Assembly: GCF_000317795.1 (NCBI RefSeq)
Contig: NC_019791.1
Coordinates: forward strand, 1,116,001 to 1,180,000
DNA from: Caldisphaera lagunensis DSM 15908
GTDB taxonomy: Archaea > Thermoproteota > Thermoprotei_A > Sulfolobales > Acidilobaceae
DNA: 64,000 nucleotides
Direction of reading: 5' to 3'
Shown here: one piece after another, positions 25,799 to 34,495 of the stretch
Layout of the letters: each line of letters starts with the position of its first letter
How positions within the stretch are numbered: position 1 is the first letter of the stretch
Translations under genes and position numbers: made by a program
The notes under the pieces: model-generated
Databases searched by the model: none
What the model was told of the DNA's origin: nothing
What the model saw: only the letters and a program-made list of their open reading frames with translations

Positions 25799-26471
25799 GG
25801 CTATTGAGAGCTGGAAGAATGGTTATCCAATATTACTATATGATTCTTCAAATAGAGAAAGTGAAATAGATATGGTCTACCACGCATCTAAAGTAACTCC
25901 TGAATCAATATATAAATTAAGAAATGAAGCGGGAGGATTAATTTGTTTTGCAACATCTTGGAATATAGCTAAGGAACTTGGATTAATATGGGGTGATGAA
26001 TTAATAGCTAAAATCCCAAATTTAAAACCCCTAACAGAAAAATTACTTTTCTATAAAGATAGACCAGCATTCACAATATGGGTAAACCATGTAAATGTAA
26101 GAACGGGCATAAGCGATAATGATAGGGCATTAACCATAAGAGAACTCTATAAAACAATCAAATTATTTGTTGAAGACAAAAGAAATGAAGCCATTAAAAA
26201 ATTTGTAGAGGAGTTTCAGGCTCCAGGTCATGTTCCATTACTAGCTGCAAGAAATTTAAAAGAAAGAAAGGGACATACTGAGTTGAGCATCTATTTATCT
26301 TTATTAGCTAAGATGGAACCTGCAACAACATTTGCAGAAATGCTAGATTTTGGAGTTTCATTAAGCTTGGAAAAAGCTGAGAAATATGCTAAAAAAATGG
26401 GGTATGTTTTAATAAGCGGTAAGGAGGTGTTAGAAGCCTGTGAAGGAGAAAAAATGTGTTGGGATTATTGA
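25773..26471 (+). CDS. ribB: 3,4-dihydroxy-2-butanone 4-phosphate synthase RibB
   Basis: This enzyme converts ribulose 5-phosphate to the four-carbon riboflavin precursor. The acidic active-site loop DSSNRESEIDMV, the motif APGHVPLLAARN and RKGHTELSIYL are present. The family's usual RED appears as RESE here. The protein is 232 aa and has no GTP cyclohydrolase II domain. GGTGAC precedes the ATG. It overlaps both the upstream membrane gene and ribC. Confidence 0.92.
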   Translation: MQSGKDIDKAIESWKNGYPILLYDSSNRESEIDMVYHASKVTPESIYKLRNEAGGLICFATSWNIAKELGLIWGDELIAKIPNLKPLTEKLLFYKDRPAFTIWVNHVNVRTGISDNDRALTIRELYKTIKLFVEDKRNEAIKKFVEEFQAPGHVPLLAARNLKERKGHTELSIYLSLLAKMEPATTFAEMLDFGVSLSLEKAEKYAKKMGYVLISGKEVLEACEGEKMCWDY

Positions 26472-26910
26472 TACAACATTTTCAAGGGTTGATATGGGTT
26501 CAATTGCATTAAAAGTATTGAGAGATCTACTACCTGATTACATGATAATAAGGCATACAGTCCCAGGAATTAAAGATTTGCCTGGAGAGGCTAGAAGACT
26601 CATAGATAGCGGGTGTGATGGAATAATAACTTTGGGGTGGGTAGGTAAAAAGCAAGTAGATAAATACAGCTACATAGCTCTATCAGTAGGACTTGTTATG
26701 TTATCAGTTTTAACAGGAAAAATAATTATTGATGTTACTGTTCATGAGGATGAAAGCGATAATGAAGAAGAGCTTAAGAAAATTGCTATAGAAAGAACAA
26801 AGGCTCATGCAGAAAATTTAGCGATATTATTAAAAGAAGATGGAGAAGGCTTAGTTAAAAAAGCAGGTCAAGGAGTTAGACAAGGATATGAAAATGTAGG
26901 CCCATTATGA
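26440..26910 (+). CDS. ribC: Archaeal riboflavin synthase RibC
   Basis: This is a 156-residue protein of the archaeal riboflavin synthase type, related to lumazine synthase and not to the bacterial trimeric enzyme. GIIDTTFSRVDMG, IIRHTVPGIKDLPGEARRLI and GCDGIITLGW are characteristic. It dismutates two lumazine molecules to riboflavin. GGAGGTG lies ten bases before the GTG start. It ends the operon, ahead of a hairpin terminator. Confidence 0.92.
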   Translation: MKEKKCVGIIDTTFSRVDMGSIALKVLRDLLPDYMIIRHTVPGIKDLPGEARRLIDSGCDGIITLGWVGKKQVDKYSYIALSVGLVMLSVLTGKIIIDVTVHEDESDNEEELKKIAIERTKAHAENLAILLKEDGEGLVKKAGQGVRQGYENVGPL

Positions 26911-26973
26911 ATCACAATTATTCCTCATAAGCGATCATCATTAAAATTCATTATATATGATGAATTTCTCCAA

Positions 26974-26996
26974 GGCTTTAAGTCTAAGCCCTTTTT
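26974..26996 (+). terminator. Hairpin terminator after ribC
   Basis: GGCTT and AAGCC enclose TAAGTCT and are followed by CTTTTT. An imperfect palindrome AAATTCATTATATATGATGAATTT lies just before it. The site overlaps the end of the convergent transporter gene. Confidence 0.5.
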
Positions 26997-27823
26997 CTGT
27001 AACTCGATTGAGACATAATTGATCCAATTAATACAATTGCTGATCCAATTATTTGCAAAAGCGATGGTAGCACCTTTATTAAATATATTGTAAAAATAAA
27101 TGAAACTGCTGGAGTTAGCATAACTATTGCACTACTCTTTACTGGGCCTAATGCTCTAACAGCATAAAACCATAGAAGCCATGCAGCAGCTTGAATTATT
27201 GCTGTTGTGTATAATATTAATAATAATGACTTTAAGCTAATTATAAAGTAATTGCTTAATGGTATAAAAATCGATATAAATGGAGCTGAAATCAAAGACA
27301 TATAAGAATTTAATCCTATAATATCTCTATCATGTAGGTTTTTAACAAAATAAACAGTACCCAAAGCCCATGAAATACCACTCAATAATGAAAAAATTAA
27401 TCCAATACTGAAACCTATTGATGATATATTAGTTAAAAATATGCCTACAAAACCAATTATTATTCCAATATATTGAATTAATGTTATCTTAAGCTTTAAA
27501 TAAATTTTACTCAATATTACAACAAAAATTGGTTGAGTATATACCAAAACAGCTGCTAATGATGGATTTTTAGAATACATTATACCTAAATTTAAAAAAA
27601 TTAAAAACAAAGCGTTATTTAAGATACCAGCAATTGTTTCCTTTATTCCAAAAATCATTTTTCTCCAAATAATAAAAATTATAAGACCCCCAATTAATGA
27701 TCTAAGCAATGCTACATATATAGGTGAAATATAATTCTCAAGTATTTTTACTACAGGATATGCCGAACCCCAAATTAATACGACTAATATTAGGTAAATG
27801 TAACCTCTTGCATTATTATTCAT
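26984..27823 (-). CDS. EamA/DMT-family transporter
   Basis: The protein has 279 residues with ten hydrophobic helices in two repeats. It opens with YLILVVLIWGSAYPVVKI, typical of drug/metabolite (EamA) transporters. The second repeat begins near residue 145 (SGISWALGTVYFV). The substrate is unknown. I start at ATG 27823 because the membrane domain begins right after it. A start 16 codons upstream is open. It converges on the rib operon. Confidence 0.85.
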   Translation of the reverse strand: MNNNARGYIYLILVVLIWGSAYPVVKILENYISPIYVALLRSLIGGLIIFIIWRKMIFGIKETIAGILNNALFLIFLNLGIMYSKNPSLAAVLVYTQPIFVVILSKIYLKLKITLIQYIGIIIGFVGIFLTNISSIGFSIGLIFSLLSGISWALGTVYFVKNLHDRDIIGLNSYMSLISAPFISIFIPLSNYFIISLKSLLLILYTTAIIQAAAWLLWFYAVRALGPVKSSAIVMLTPAVSFIFTIYLIKVLPSLLQIIGSAIVLIGSIMSQSSYRKRA

Positions 27824-28174
27824 GGTATATCCTAGTTTTGTTTTCCATAAGGATTTATAAATATTATTCAATAATAATAAATCCTCATAAATTATAACTT
27901 TATCATATTAAATTAGTTTTTATGATTTTCTCTTTCACAAGAAAATTTCTAACACTATTAAGTTTTACTTTATCATTTTGTCTAATATAGGATAATTATA
28001 AGTATTTTTAAATGGCTTTACATTTCTCAAGGATAAGGTAAACAATTTTAAAAATTTAACATAAAATGTTTAATAATTTTAATTATTTTTAACATAAGGT
28101 AATTCCTTTTGGCACGTATATTAAAGCATATAAACCGGAAAAATCAATATTAACGAACGAAGAGAGTGCAAGAA
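27824..28174. other. AT-rich intergenic region
   Basis: These 351 bases hold the divergent promoters of the transporter and the DUF2286 gene. A TATA-like CATATAAAC near 28127 would give a leader of some 15-20 bases for the latter. A short inverted repeat, AACAT-AAA-ATGTT, lies at 28058-28070. I see no further gene or RNA. Confidence 0.5.
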
Positions 28175-28621
28175 ATGAAAATAATAGTAATAAGGTCAGA
28201 AGTAGGTAAAATAATTTCAAGCGAATTAATGGAAGGAGAATTGGATCAAATAGTAAAAAAGAAGAGCGAAGATGCTATGAAAGAGTGGAATCCAGAAACA
28301 AGTGATTTCATAGTATTAAGAGATATAAGAGAATTAGAATTGCCATTGCCATTAGATCCAGAACTTGTCGATATCTTAAGAAATGTGGGTACTTTAAGCA
28401 GAACATCAGAAAAGGCAATAGCTAGGATCCCAGTTTACACAATAAGTTTTGAAAACATGATGATAGGAGAAGACAACTATGTTGAACACAAGATTTACTT
28501 GATTTCACCATATATAAATGATGATATTAAAACAGAGCTAGAGAAAGAAGCGGTCGAAATAACAACAGAAAAAGCTGCTCCAGAAGGCATAGAAGAAGAA
28601 GGGGAGGAAGAAGAAAAATAA
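28175..28621 (+). CDS. DUF2286-like crenarchaeal protein
   Basis: This is a 148-residue soluble protein. The segments MKIIVIRSEVGKI, EWNPETSDFIVLRDI and IPVYTISFENMM fit the crenarchaeal DUF2286 family as I remember it, which has no known function. The last 20 residues are almost entirely glutamate, a disordered acidic tail. I start at ATG 28175. The GTG three codons earlier has no better signal. A MarC-like gene follows 24 bases later. Confidence 0.78.
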   Translation: MKIIVIRSEVGKIISSELMEGELDQIVKKKSEDAMKEWNPETSDFIVLRDIRELELPLPLDPELVDILRNVGTLSRTSEKAIARIPVYTISFENMMIGEDNYVEHKIYLISPYINDDIKTELEKEAVEITTEKAAPEGIEEEGEEEEK

Positions 28622-28645
28622 ACAATAATATAACGGTGTTATCAT

Positions 28646-29245
28646 TTGCAAATATTGAATACAAGAGAACTGATAAATTCAATTATAATGCTATTCGTTG
28701 TGTTGGATCCATTTACTGTAGTACCTTTTTATATACCAACTGCTAATTTGTTACCTAAGGAAAAGAGGAAGAAATTTTTAAATACATTAATACTTGCTGC
28801 TGTTTTTATGCTACTAGCATTTACTATAATTGGAGATTATATCTTCAAAATATTAGGAGTAACATTCAATGATTTCAGGGTTGCAGCAGGTCTAATTTTG
28901 TTGGTTTATGCAATTTCAAGCTTATTTGACATAGAAATTGGAGCCCCTAAAAATAATATAGAAGACATAGAAAAAGAAGCAATAGTTCCATTAGCAACAC
29001 CACTATTGGCAGGTCCTGGGAGTATATCTACCGTTTTATACATAAGGTATTCTTACGGATATCCAATAGCCATAATAACCATTTTCATAAACATAGTCTT
29101 AGCTTATTTAATATTATATGCAGGTCAATACATATTAAAATATCTAGGAGAACATGGAGCGCTATTGGTAGATAAATTCATGAGTCTAATATTAGCTGGT
29201 TTTGCTATAAGTATTATTAGAGCTTCAATAATGAGTATAATCTAA
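28646..29245 (+). CDS. MarC-family integral membrane protein
   Basis: The protein has 199 residues and six helices, with the family hallmarks VVLDPFTVVPFYI and IVPLATPLLAGPGSIST. MarC (UPF0056) proteins are inner-membrane proteins of unknown function, once wrongly linked to antibiotic resistance. The start is TTG 28646, six to seven bases after CGGTG. It probably shares a transcript with the preceding DUF2286 gene. Confidence 0.88.
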   Translation: MQILNTRELINSIIMLFVVLDPFTVVPFYIPTANLLPKEKRKKFLNTLILAAVFMLLAFTIIGDYIFKILGVTFNDFRVAAGLILLVYAISSLFDIEIGAPKNNIEDIEKEAIVPLATPLLAGPGSISTVLYIRYSYGYPIAIITIFINIVLAYLILYAGQYILKYLGEHGALLVDKFMSLILAGFAISIIRASIMSII

Positions 29246-29305
29246 TAAAGAAGAACGTTAATTTTTAAATCTAGAACTTGCATATTTATGAAATATGGTG
29301 AAAAA

Positions 29306-29707
29306 ATGAGCGTACAATTCGCCACTTTAGGAGATCTAAAAAAGGGAAGCTATATAGTAATTGATAATGAACCTTGCAGAGTTGTAGAAATAACTAAAGC
29401 CAAAACTGGAAAGCATGGAAGTGCTAAGGCTCATGTTGTTGCAGTTAGCCTATTTACAGGGCAAAAGAAAACATTGATTGCTCCAACAGATACACAAGTC
29501 CAGGTTCCTATTATAGAAAAAAGGAACGGCCAGGTATTAGCTGATTTGGGAAACAACTTACAAGTTATGGATATGGAATCATATGATACAATAGAAGTAG
29601 AAAAGCCAAATGATGAACCAGAATTATTAGAAAAACTAAAACCTGGAGTAGAAGTAGAATATTGGTTAATAATGGGTAAGGCGAAGATAGTCAGGATCAG
29701 AAGCTAA
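29306..29707 (+). CDS. eif5A: Translation factor aIF5A
   Basis: This 133-residue protein starts [19 protein letters not shown]. The hypusination loop KTGKHGSAK carries the lysine to be converted to deoxyhypusine or hypusine. A C-terminal OB domain follows. It relieves ribosome stalling, notably at polyproline. GGTGA precedes ATG 29306. The in-frame ATG at 29288 is less likely because it lies upstream of that Shine-Dalgarno sequence. The modifying enzyme is not in the window, but agmatinase at 9.8 kb belongs to the polyamine route that supplies it. Confidence 0.95.
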   Translation: MSVQFATLGDLKKGSYIVIDNEPCRVVEITKAKTGKHGSAKAHVVAVSLFTGQKKTLIAPTDTQVQVPIIEKRNGQVLADLGNNLQVMDMESYDTIEVEKPNDEPELLEKLKPGVEVEYWLIMGKAKIVRIRS

Positions 29708-29722
29708 TTGCCATTATATTCT

Positions 29723-30526
29723 TTATTCTTGGCTCATTTCAATATTTTCTTCAGGATATACAAAAAACTCTATTTTAGCCTTATGATAATCCCTTATTAT
29801 TGCCTTTGCTGCTTCATCTATATTTGGTTCCTTGGTTTTCTTATATATCCACATTCTCTTATATGCTAGCTCTTCTAATATTTTGTATGGATCTCTCTCA
29901 TTAATCTTATATGAATTCAAAAATGCGTTTGGATTGTATTTTAGAATCTTTTCTATTAAAGCAACAGCAGGTCTAACTGGATCATTTAGCTCATCAATTG
30001 CTTTTCCTCTTATTATAGATTCTGGAAAACCTCCTTCTATTGGCATTACTCCAGGAGAATCTAAAACATAAATACCATTTTTAATTTTATATATAGTAAA
30101 AGACTTTGTATATCCAGCGCTACCAGGCAATGGACTTGTTGGAGCACTTTTTTTACCTTTTAATGAATTTATTATACTTGACTTACCAGTTTTCGGATAT
30201 CCAATTAATGAATAAAAAGTTTCATTACCTTTAGAATACTTATCAAGCATTTCAAGCAAATGCTTTCTATCTTTCTTTCTCCATACTGAATAAAAAATAG
30301 TATCAAATCCCTCTAATGTAAACTTTTCTTTCCACTTCTCTGCAATATTATAAGGAACTAAATCAGCTTTATTTAACAATATTATTAAATTTTTATTTAA
30401 AGAATTAGCTATTTCTTCAACTCTTTTACTCCTTGTAGATATTGGATCCCTAATATCTAATACTTCTATTACCACATCTGATGTCTTAATTGTTTTAGCT
30501 ATATCTCTCCAACTTGCTAATATCAT
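29723..30526 (-). CDS. Circularly permuted GTPase (YlqF/RbgA-like)
   Basis: The GTPase motifs appear in permuted order: NKADL (G4) at about residue 52, then GYPKTGKSS (G1), then DSPG (G3). This is diagnostic of the YlqF/YawG family, whose members help assemble the large ribosomal subunit. The C-terminal helical domain of the family is present. I chose ATG 30526 because a TATA-like CTTTAAAAGG lies at about 30562-30571 on this strand, too close for the longer frame to 30589. The length is 267 aa. Confidence 0.88.
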   Translation of the reverse strand: MILASWRDIAKTIKTSDVVIEVLDIRDPISTRSKRVEEIANSLNKNLIILLNKADLVPYNIAEKWKEKFTLEGFDTIFYSVWRKKDRKHLLEMLDKYSKGNETFYSLIGYPKTGKSSIINSLKGKKSAPTSPLPGSAGYTKSFTIYKIKNGIYVLDSPGVMPIEGGFPESIIRGKAIDELNDPVRPAVALIEKILKYNPNAFLNSYKINERDPYKILEELAYKRMWIYKKTKEPNIDEAAKAIIRDYHKAKIEFFVYPEENIEMSQE

Positions 30527-30724
30527 ACCAATTCCCGCTTTATTTATATTACAAAAATCTAACCTTTTAAAGTCTAATAAACTTATCAAACAATAATGGT
30601 TAGCAAGTAATTATTTATTAAATAATAAACAAAAAATTTTATATATTAGATTCTGTTAATATTAATATATAAACTTTGCGCAACACTTATAGGTAGGAAA
30701 AGTTTAAAAGGTTTGGTGAAGTGC

Positions 30725-31669
30725 ATGTCCCAGTCTCAGGATTCTGGTAAGGATCAATCTAAGTCAAGTGTTAAGTGCCCACCAGATAAGATAATATATG
30801 ATGCAAATATGGGAGCAAGGATTTGTCTTGAAACAGGAGAAGTTATAGAAGAGCAAGTTATAGGAGACGAAGCAGAATGGCGTGCATATACCCCGGATGA
30901 AAAAGCAAGGAGAACAAGAGTTGGAGGACCTTTATCGTTAAGCAAACCAAATATGGGAGTAGATGTTTATATTGGTAGTTTTCATGAAGGGAGTGGAAAA
31001 AAGATTAGAGGATTATCAAGAAGAATTGATATGTTAAGGTTACAACGTAGTTTTAGGATGGGCAGAACATTAAGCAGTTTAGAAAAGAACATTAATCAGG
31101 CTTTGAAAATTTTAGATGAGTTAGCGACTCATATGGAATTATCAAATAAAGTTAGAGAAGAGGCATCTAAAATGTACAGAGATGCTACACAAAAAGGTTT
31201 AACAAGAGGTAGGAGTATTGAGAGCGTTGTTGCAGCAACTTTATATGCAGCCTGTCGTAAATTAAGAATTCCATGTACAATAGATGAAATCGCTAAGCAT
31301 TTATCAATAAAAGATAATGATGTAAAGAGAGAAATAGCTAGATGTTATAGATTATTAGTAAGAGATTTAGAGGTAGATATACCAGTAATAGAGCCGGAAT
31401 TATTCGTTAATAGAATTGTTAGCGCATTAGGACTTCCTGATTATGTAGCGGTAGAAGCAATAAAAATATTGAGAGAAGCAAGAGGTAAAGGAACAACGGC
31501 AGGAAAAGATCCTAGTGGACTTGCTGCAGCAGCAGTTTATCTTGCAGCTCTTAAGCATGGATTAAGAAGAACACAAAAAGAAGTTGCCCATGTAGCTGGT
31601 GTTACAGAGGTAACAGTTAGAAATAGATATAAGGAAATTGCAGGAGAAGCTGCATCTAAATTATCTTAA
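30725..31669 (+). CDS. tfb: Transcription initiation factor B (TFB)
   Basis: TFB recruits RNA polymerase to TATA-bound TBP. Two cyclin repeats fill the C-terminal 200 residues (RGRSIESVVAATLYAACRKL in the first, TAGKDPSGLAAAAVYLAALK in the second), ending in the BRE-recognising VTEVTVRNRYKE. The N-terminal ribbon has only two cysteines (CPPDKIIYD and RICLETGEVI), as I recall from Sulfolobus TFB1. The B-reader and linker (EWRAYTPDEKARRTRVGGP) are intact. ATG 30725 lies six bases after GGTGA. A TATA-like run is near 30640. Confidence 0.95.
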   Translation: MSQSQDSGKDQSKSSVKCPPDKIIYDANMGARICLETGEVIEEQVIGDEAEWRAYTPDEKARRTRVGGPLSLSKPNMGVDVYIGSFHEGSGKKIRGLSRRIDMLRLQRSFRMGRTLSSLEKNINQALKILDELATHMELSNKVREEASKMYRDATQKGLTRGRSIESVVAATLYAACRKLRIPCTIDEIAKHLSIKDNDVKREIARCYRLLVRDLEVDIPVIEPELFVNRIVSALGLPDYVAVEAIKILREARGKGTTAGKDPSGLAAAAVYLAALKHGLRRTQKEVAHVAGVTEVTVRNRYKEIAGEAASKLS

Positions 31670-33498
31670 CTTAATTTAACTATTTTTTCTAATGTAGGTA
31701 TTACAAATTCTAAATTCAACCTTTTTAGTGTTTCTATTTTTGGAACACCATTTTTATCCCATCCTCTTAAATCATAATAGTGGTCTAAGAGCTGATTATA
31801 TCCTTCATAGCTCAGTCTACCACCCTTCAATGGACCTTTAGTTAAAGGATATTTAAACCACTTTTCAGGAGGCATATCATATTTTCTATCCCACGCATTA
31901 AATTCTCTTATCCAAAATGCCCTAATCAACGCATATATTCTATCAGCTACATCATATATAGTATCCCATGTATACTTTATACCTGTTGCATAAGTTAATA
32001 AAAGTGGGTAATGTTCTAAATTCAATCCGATTTCTACCCATGGAAGCCTACAAGTAGTTATGCTTTCAAACATTCCTCCTCTGATCCTTTGTAATTCAAT
32101 AACCTTTGCGGCTTTTTCCCTATCATATGAAAATCTATCATTTTGTACTTCCCAACTTATAACCCATGCATCCTTATGGTGAGCACCTATTGGGCTTGTT
32201 GAAAAGGCAAGAGCCATACCGGGAGCTGTATGACAATCATACGCGCTTACTTCTAAACCTTTTGCATTAACAGCAAAATCACAACCTCCTACTTTATTGC
32301 AGGCATGCATTGTGCCTTCAGCTAATATATTTCCTAATTCTGTTTTTCTAAAAGCTATCTCAGATACTAATTCTTTATATGTCTTTACATCTCCCCATTC
32401 TAATTTTCTTCCATCAACATTTAATATCCCTTTTTGGCTTGCCTCAGTCCCCCAACCTAAAACACCGCCAAGGCTTATTGTGTCTAAACCATACTTATCA
32501 GCTAAGGTATTTAAAACGGCTACATCTTGTAATCTAGGAATTCCCAAATTGCTTCCCAATATAGCAACATTTTCATAATCTAACTCACTTTTATTTCCTT
32601 CAGTATCTAGTATTACATTACCACATTGCATATTACATCCAGGGCAACCTCTTTGATCTACCTTTAATGATTCCATAGTATAACCATCGATACCTTTATA
32701 TTCATCAAAAACTCCTTCGCTAAAGTTATAAGTTGGTAAAACACTTGCTTCTTGGGCCCAATCAACAGTTGCCATCGTACCTTCTCTCATCCAGAAATTA
32801 TAACCGGGCCTTTCTCTAACTTCTTTTAATGCCTTAATCCCTTCTATTTTGAAATTCTTTTCATCAAATAATTCTACATTCTTTGTTCCTTTTATTACAA
32901 CAGCTTTTATCTTTTTAGATCCCATAACTGCTCCAATACCCGGCCTTCCCCCACTTCTCCCTTCTTGGCTCATAACAGTTGCAAATCTTACTAAGTTCTC
33001 TCCTCCCGGTCCTATTTCTACCATTCCAGCAAATCTTCCAAATCTTTTTCTAAGTTTTTCTTCGGTTTCCCAAGAATCTAAACCCCACAAATCATCAGCA
33101 TTTTCAAAACTTACCTTATCGTTTTCTATATTAAGTAGTAATGGTTTTTCTGATTTACCATAAAATACTATCGCATCTAAACCGGATTTCCTCATTTCAA
33201 CAGAAAACAGTGTACCAATATTTCCATCTCCATAACCTCCTGTTAAGGGGCTCTTTGATGCAACCTGTAGCTTTCCACTACTAGGTATAGGCATTCCTGA
33301 TAGGGGTCCAATTGCAAAAATTAACAAGTTTTCTGGAGAAAAAGGATCAATCCCTGGTTTGTTATATTCCCATAAAATCCTTATTGCTAGCCCCCTTCCT
33401 CCTAGATATTCGGCAGCCCATTCTTTTGGATATTCTATTGTTTTAGCTTCTTCTTTATTGAGATCTATCCATAATATGTTACCATTCCATCCTTTCAT
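31666..33498 (-). CDS. aor: Aldehyde:ferredoxin oxidoreductase (tungsten type)
   Basis: The 610-residue AOR-family enzyme begins with KGWNGNILWIDLNK and has the family N-terminal domain (GPLSGMPIPSSGKLQ, SPLTGGYGDGNIG, SQEGRSGGRPGIGAVMGSKK). RGCPGCNMQCGN near residue 287 supplies iron-sulfur ligands. These enzymes hold a tungsten bis-pyranopterin and oxidise aldehydes to acids with ferredoxin as acceptor. The exact aldehyde is uncertain. GGTGACA precedes the ATG. No cofactor genes are adjacent, but moeA is present at 45.7 kb. Confidence 0.93.
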   Translation of the reverse strand: MKGWNGNILWIDLNKEEAKTIEYPKEWAAEYLGGRGLAIRILWEYNKPGIDPFSPENLLIFAIGPLSGMPIPSSGKLQVASKSPLTGGYGDGNIGTLFSVEMRKSGLDAIVFYGKSEKPLLLNIENDKVSFENADDLWGLDSWETEEKLRKRFGRFAGMVEIGPGGENLVRFATVMSQEGRSGGRPGIGAVMGSKKIKAVVIKGTKNVELFDEKNFKIEGIKALKEVRERPGYNFWMREGTMATVDWAQEASVLPTYNFSEGVFDEYKGIDGYTMESLKVDQRGCPGCNMQCGNVILDTEGNKSELDYENVAILGSNLGIPRLQDVAVLNTLADKYGLDTISLGGVLGWGTEASQKGILNVDGRKLEWGDVKTYKELVSEIAFRKTELGNILAEGTMHACNKVGGCDFAVNAKGLEVSAYDCHTAPGMALAFSTSPIGAHHKDAWVISWEVQNDRFSYDREKAAKVIELQRIRGGMFESITTCRLPWVEIGLNLEHYPLLLTYATGIKYTWDTIYDVADRIYALIRAFWIREFNAWDRKYDMPPEKWFKYPLTKGPLKGGRLSYEGYNQLLDHYYDLRGWDKNGVPKIETLKRLNLEFVIPTLEKIVKLS

Positions 33499-33597
33499 AG
33501 ATTGTCACCTACATTGTAACAAATAATGATTGGAATTTTTATATTTATATTCATAAAATTATCATTCACCTATCCCTTAATTACTCAGCCCATTAGG

Positions 33598-34089
33598 ATG
33601 CATAGATATATTCATAATAAGCCTGGTCCACCAGATAGTAAACAGGTGCAAAAAGTGTCTCAGTATAGACAAGATTTGGGAGAGTTTTTAAAGAATCTAG
33701 ATAGATGGATTTCTATGCAACAAGCAGTTTTAGATACATTTAAAGAAAACTATCCAAAAGTAAGAGATTCAGATAGATTAGATATAATAGTAAATACTAG
33801 GATAGCATTCAATCATATGATAAGAACATTGAAGGCATTTGACGACTGGCTACAGGACCCATTTATTACAACAAATGCCCCTAAAGAACTTTTATTACAA
33901 GTATGGGATAGAACTATTAATATATTGCAACAACTAATATTAATGGATATTGAACACACATCATCAATGAGAAAAATGCTAGATGAGTTATCTAGAGAAG
34001 GTAGAATAAATCCCCTCATCGCTAGATTTAGAGAAATAGGAGAAGAAAGGAGAGAAGAAGGCAGAGGGACAACAACAATATCATTTTAA
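33598..34089 (+). CDS. DUF2153-like crenarchaeal protein
   Basis: This 163-residue, all-helical soluble protein has conserved-looking stretches (LDRWISMQQAVLDTFKENY, NHMIRTLKAFDDWLQDPFIT, DIEHTSSMRKML) that fit DUF2153, a crenarchaeal family without known function. I start at ATG 33598. The frame is open from 33526, but that region contains the TATA-like element (about 33539-33551) and would code a spurious hydrophobic leader. It precedes rps25e by 45 bases. Confidence 0.8.
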   Translation: MHRYIHNKPGPPDSKQVQKVSQYRQDLGEFLKNLDRWISMQQAVLDTFKENYPKVRDSDRLDIIVNTRIAFNHMIRTLKAFDDWLQDPFITTNAPKELLLQVWDRTINILQQLILMDIEHTSSMRKMLDELSREGRINPLIARFREIGEERREEGRGTTTISF

Positions 34090-34134
34090 AGTTTTTTAAC
34101 TAAGAAATTTTCTACTTATTTTAGGTGAAGTGTA

Positions 34135-34407
34135 ATGTCAAAAGAAGTCAGTAAAAAGCCCGGTAAACAGCCTAAAGCAAAAGAAGAAAAGAAACAAACA
34201 AGCGCATTTGATGCAAGTTCAGAGCTGATATCAAGAGTTAAAAAGGACCTAGCAAAGTTAAATTATGTAACACCTTATAAAGTTGCAAATAGCTATAATG
34301 TTGCATTATCTACAGCTAGAAGAATATTAAAAGAATTAGAAAAAGAAGGAGTTTTAGTTTTATACTCCCCAAGCAGGAGAAATCCAGTTTATATATTAAA
34401 ACAATAG
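34135..34407 (+). CDS. rps25e: Ribosomal protein S25e
   Basis: This 90-residue protein has the S25e winged-helix core NYVTPYKVANSYNVALSTAR and LVLYSPSRRNPVYI after a lysine-rich N-terminal tail. It is part of the small subunit near the head and E site. AGGTGAAGTGTA precedes the ATG. A hairpin terminator follows directly. Confidence 0.95.
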   Translation: MSKEVSKKPGKQPKAKEEKKQTSAFDASSELISRVKKDLAKLNYVTPYKVANSYNVALSTARRILKELEKEGVLVLYSPSRRNPVYILKQ

Positions 34408-34413
34408 GCTTTA

Positions 34414-34439
34414 TTCCCACGTTAATGGGAAAATTTTTT
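34414..34439 (+). terminator. Hairpin terminator after rps25e
   Basis: TTCCCA and TGGGAA enclose CGTTAA, and a run of six T residues follows. It sits seven bases after the stop codon. Confidence 0.6.
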
Positions 34440-34495
34440 ATTAGAATTGTTTAAATTCTTGATATTCCCTTTCCATAACACGGGGGGATGTATCA

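Noticed and set aside
26911-26973. C/D sRNA on the minus strand around ATGATGATC near 26935
   Set aside because: No D box CTGA at a sensible distance. The segment is better explained as a palindrome before the ribC terminator.
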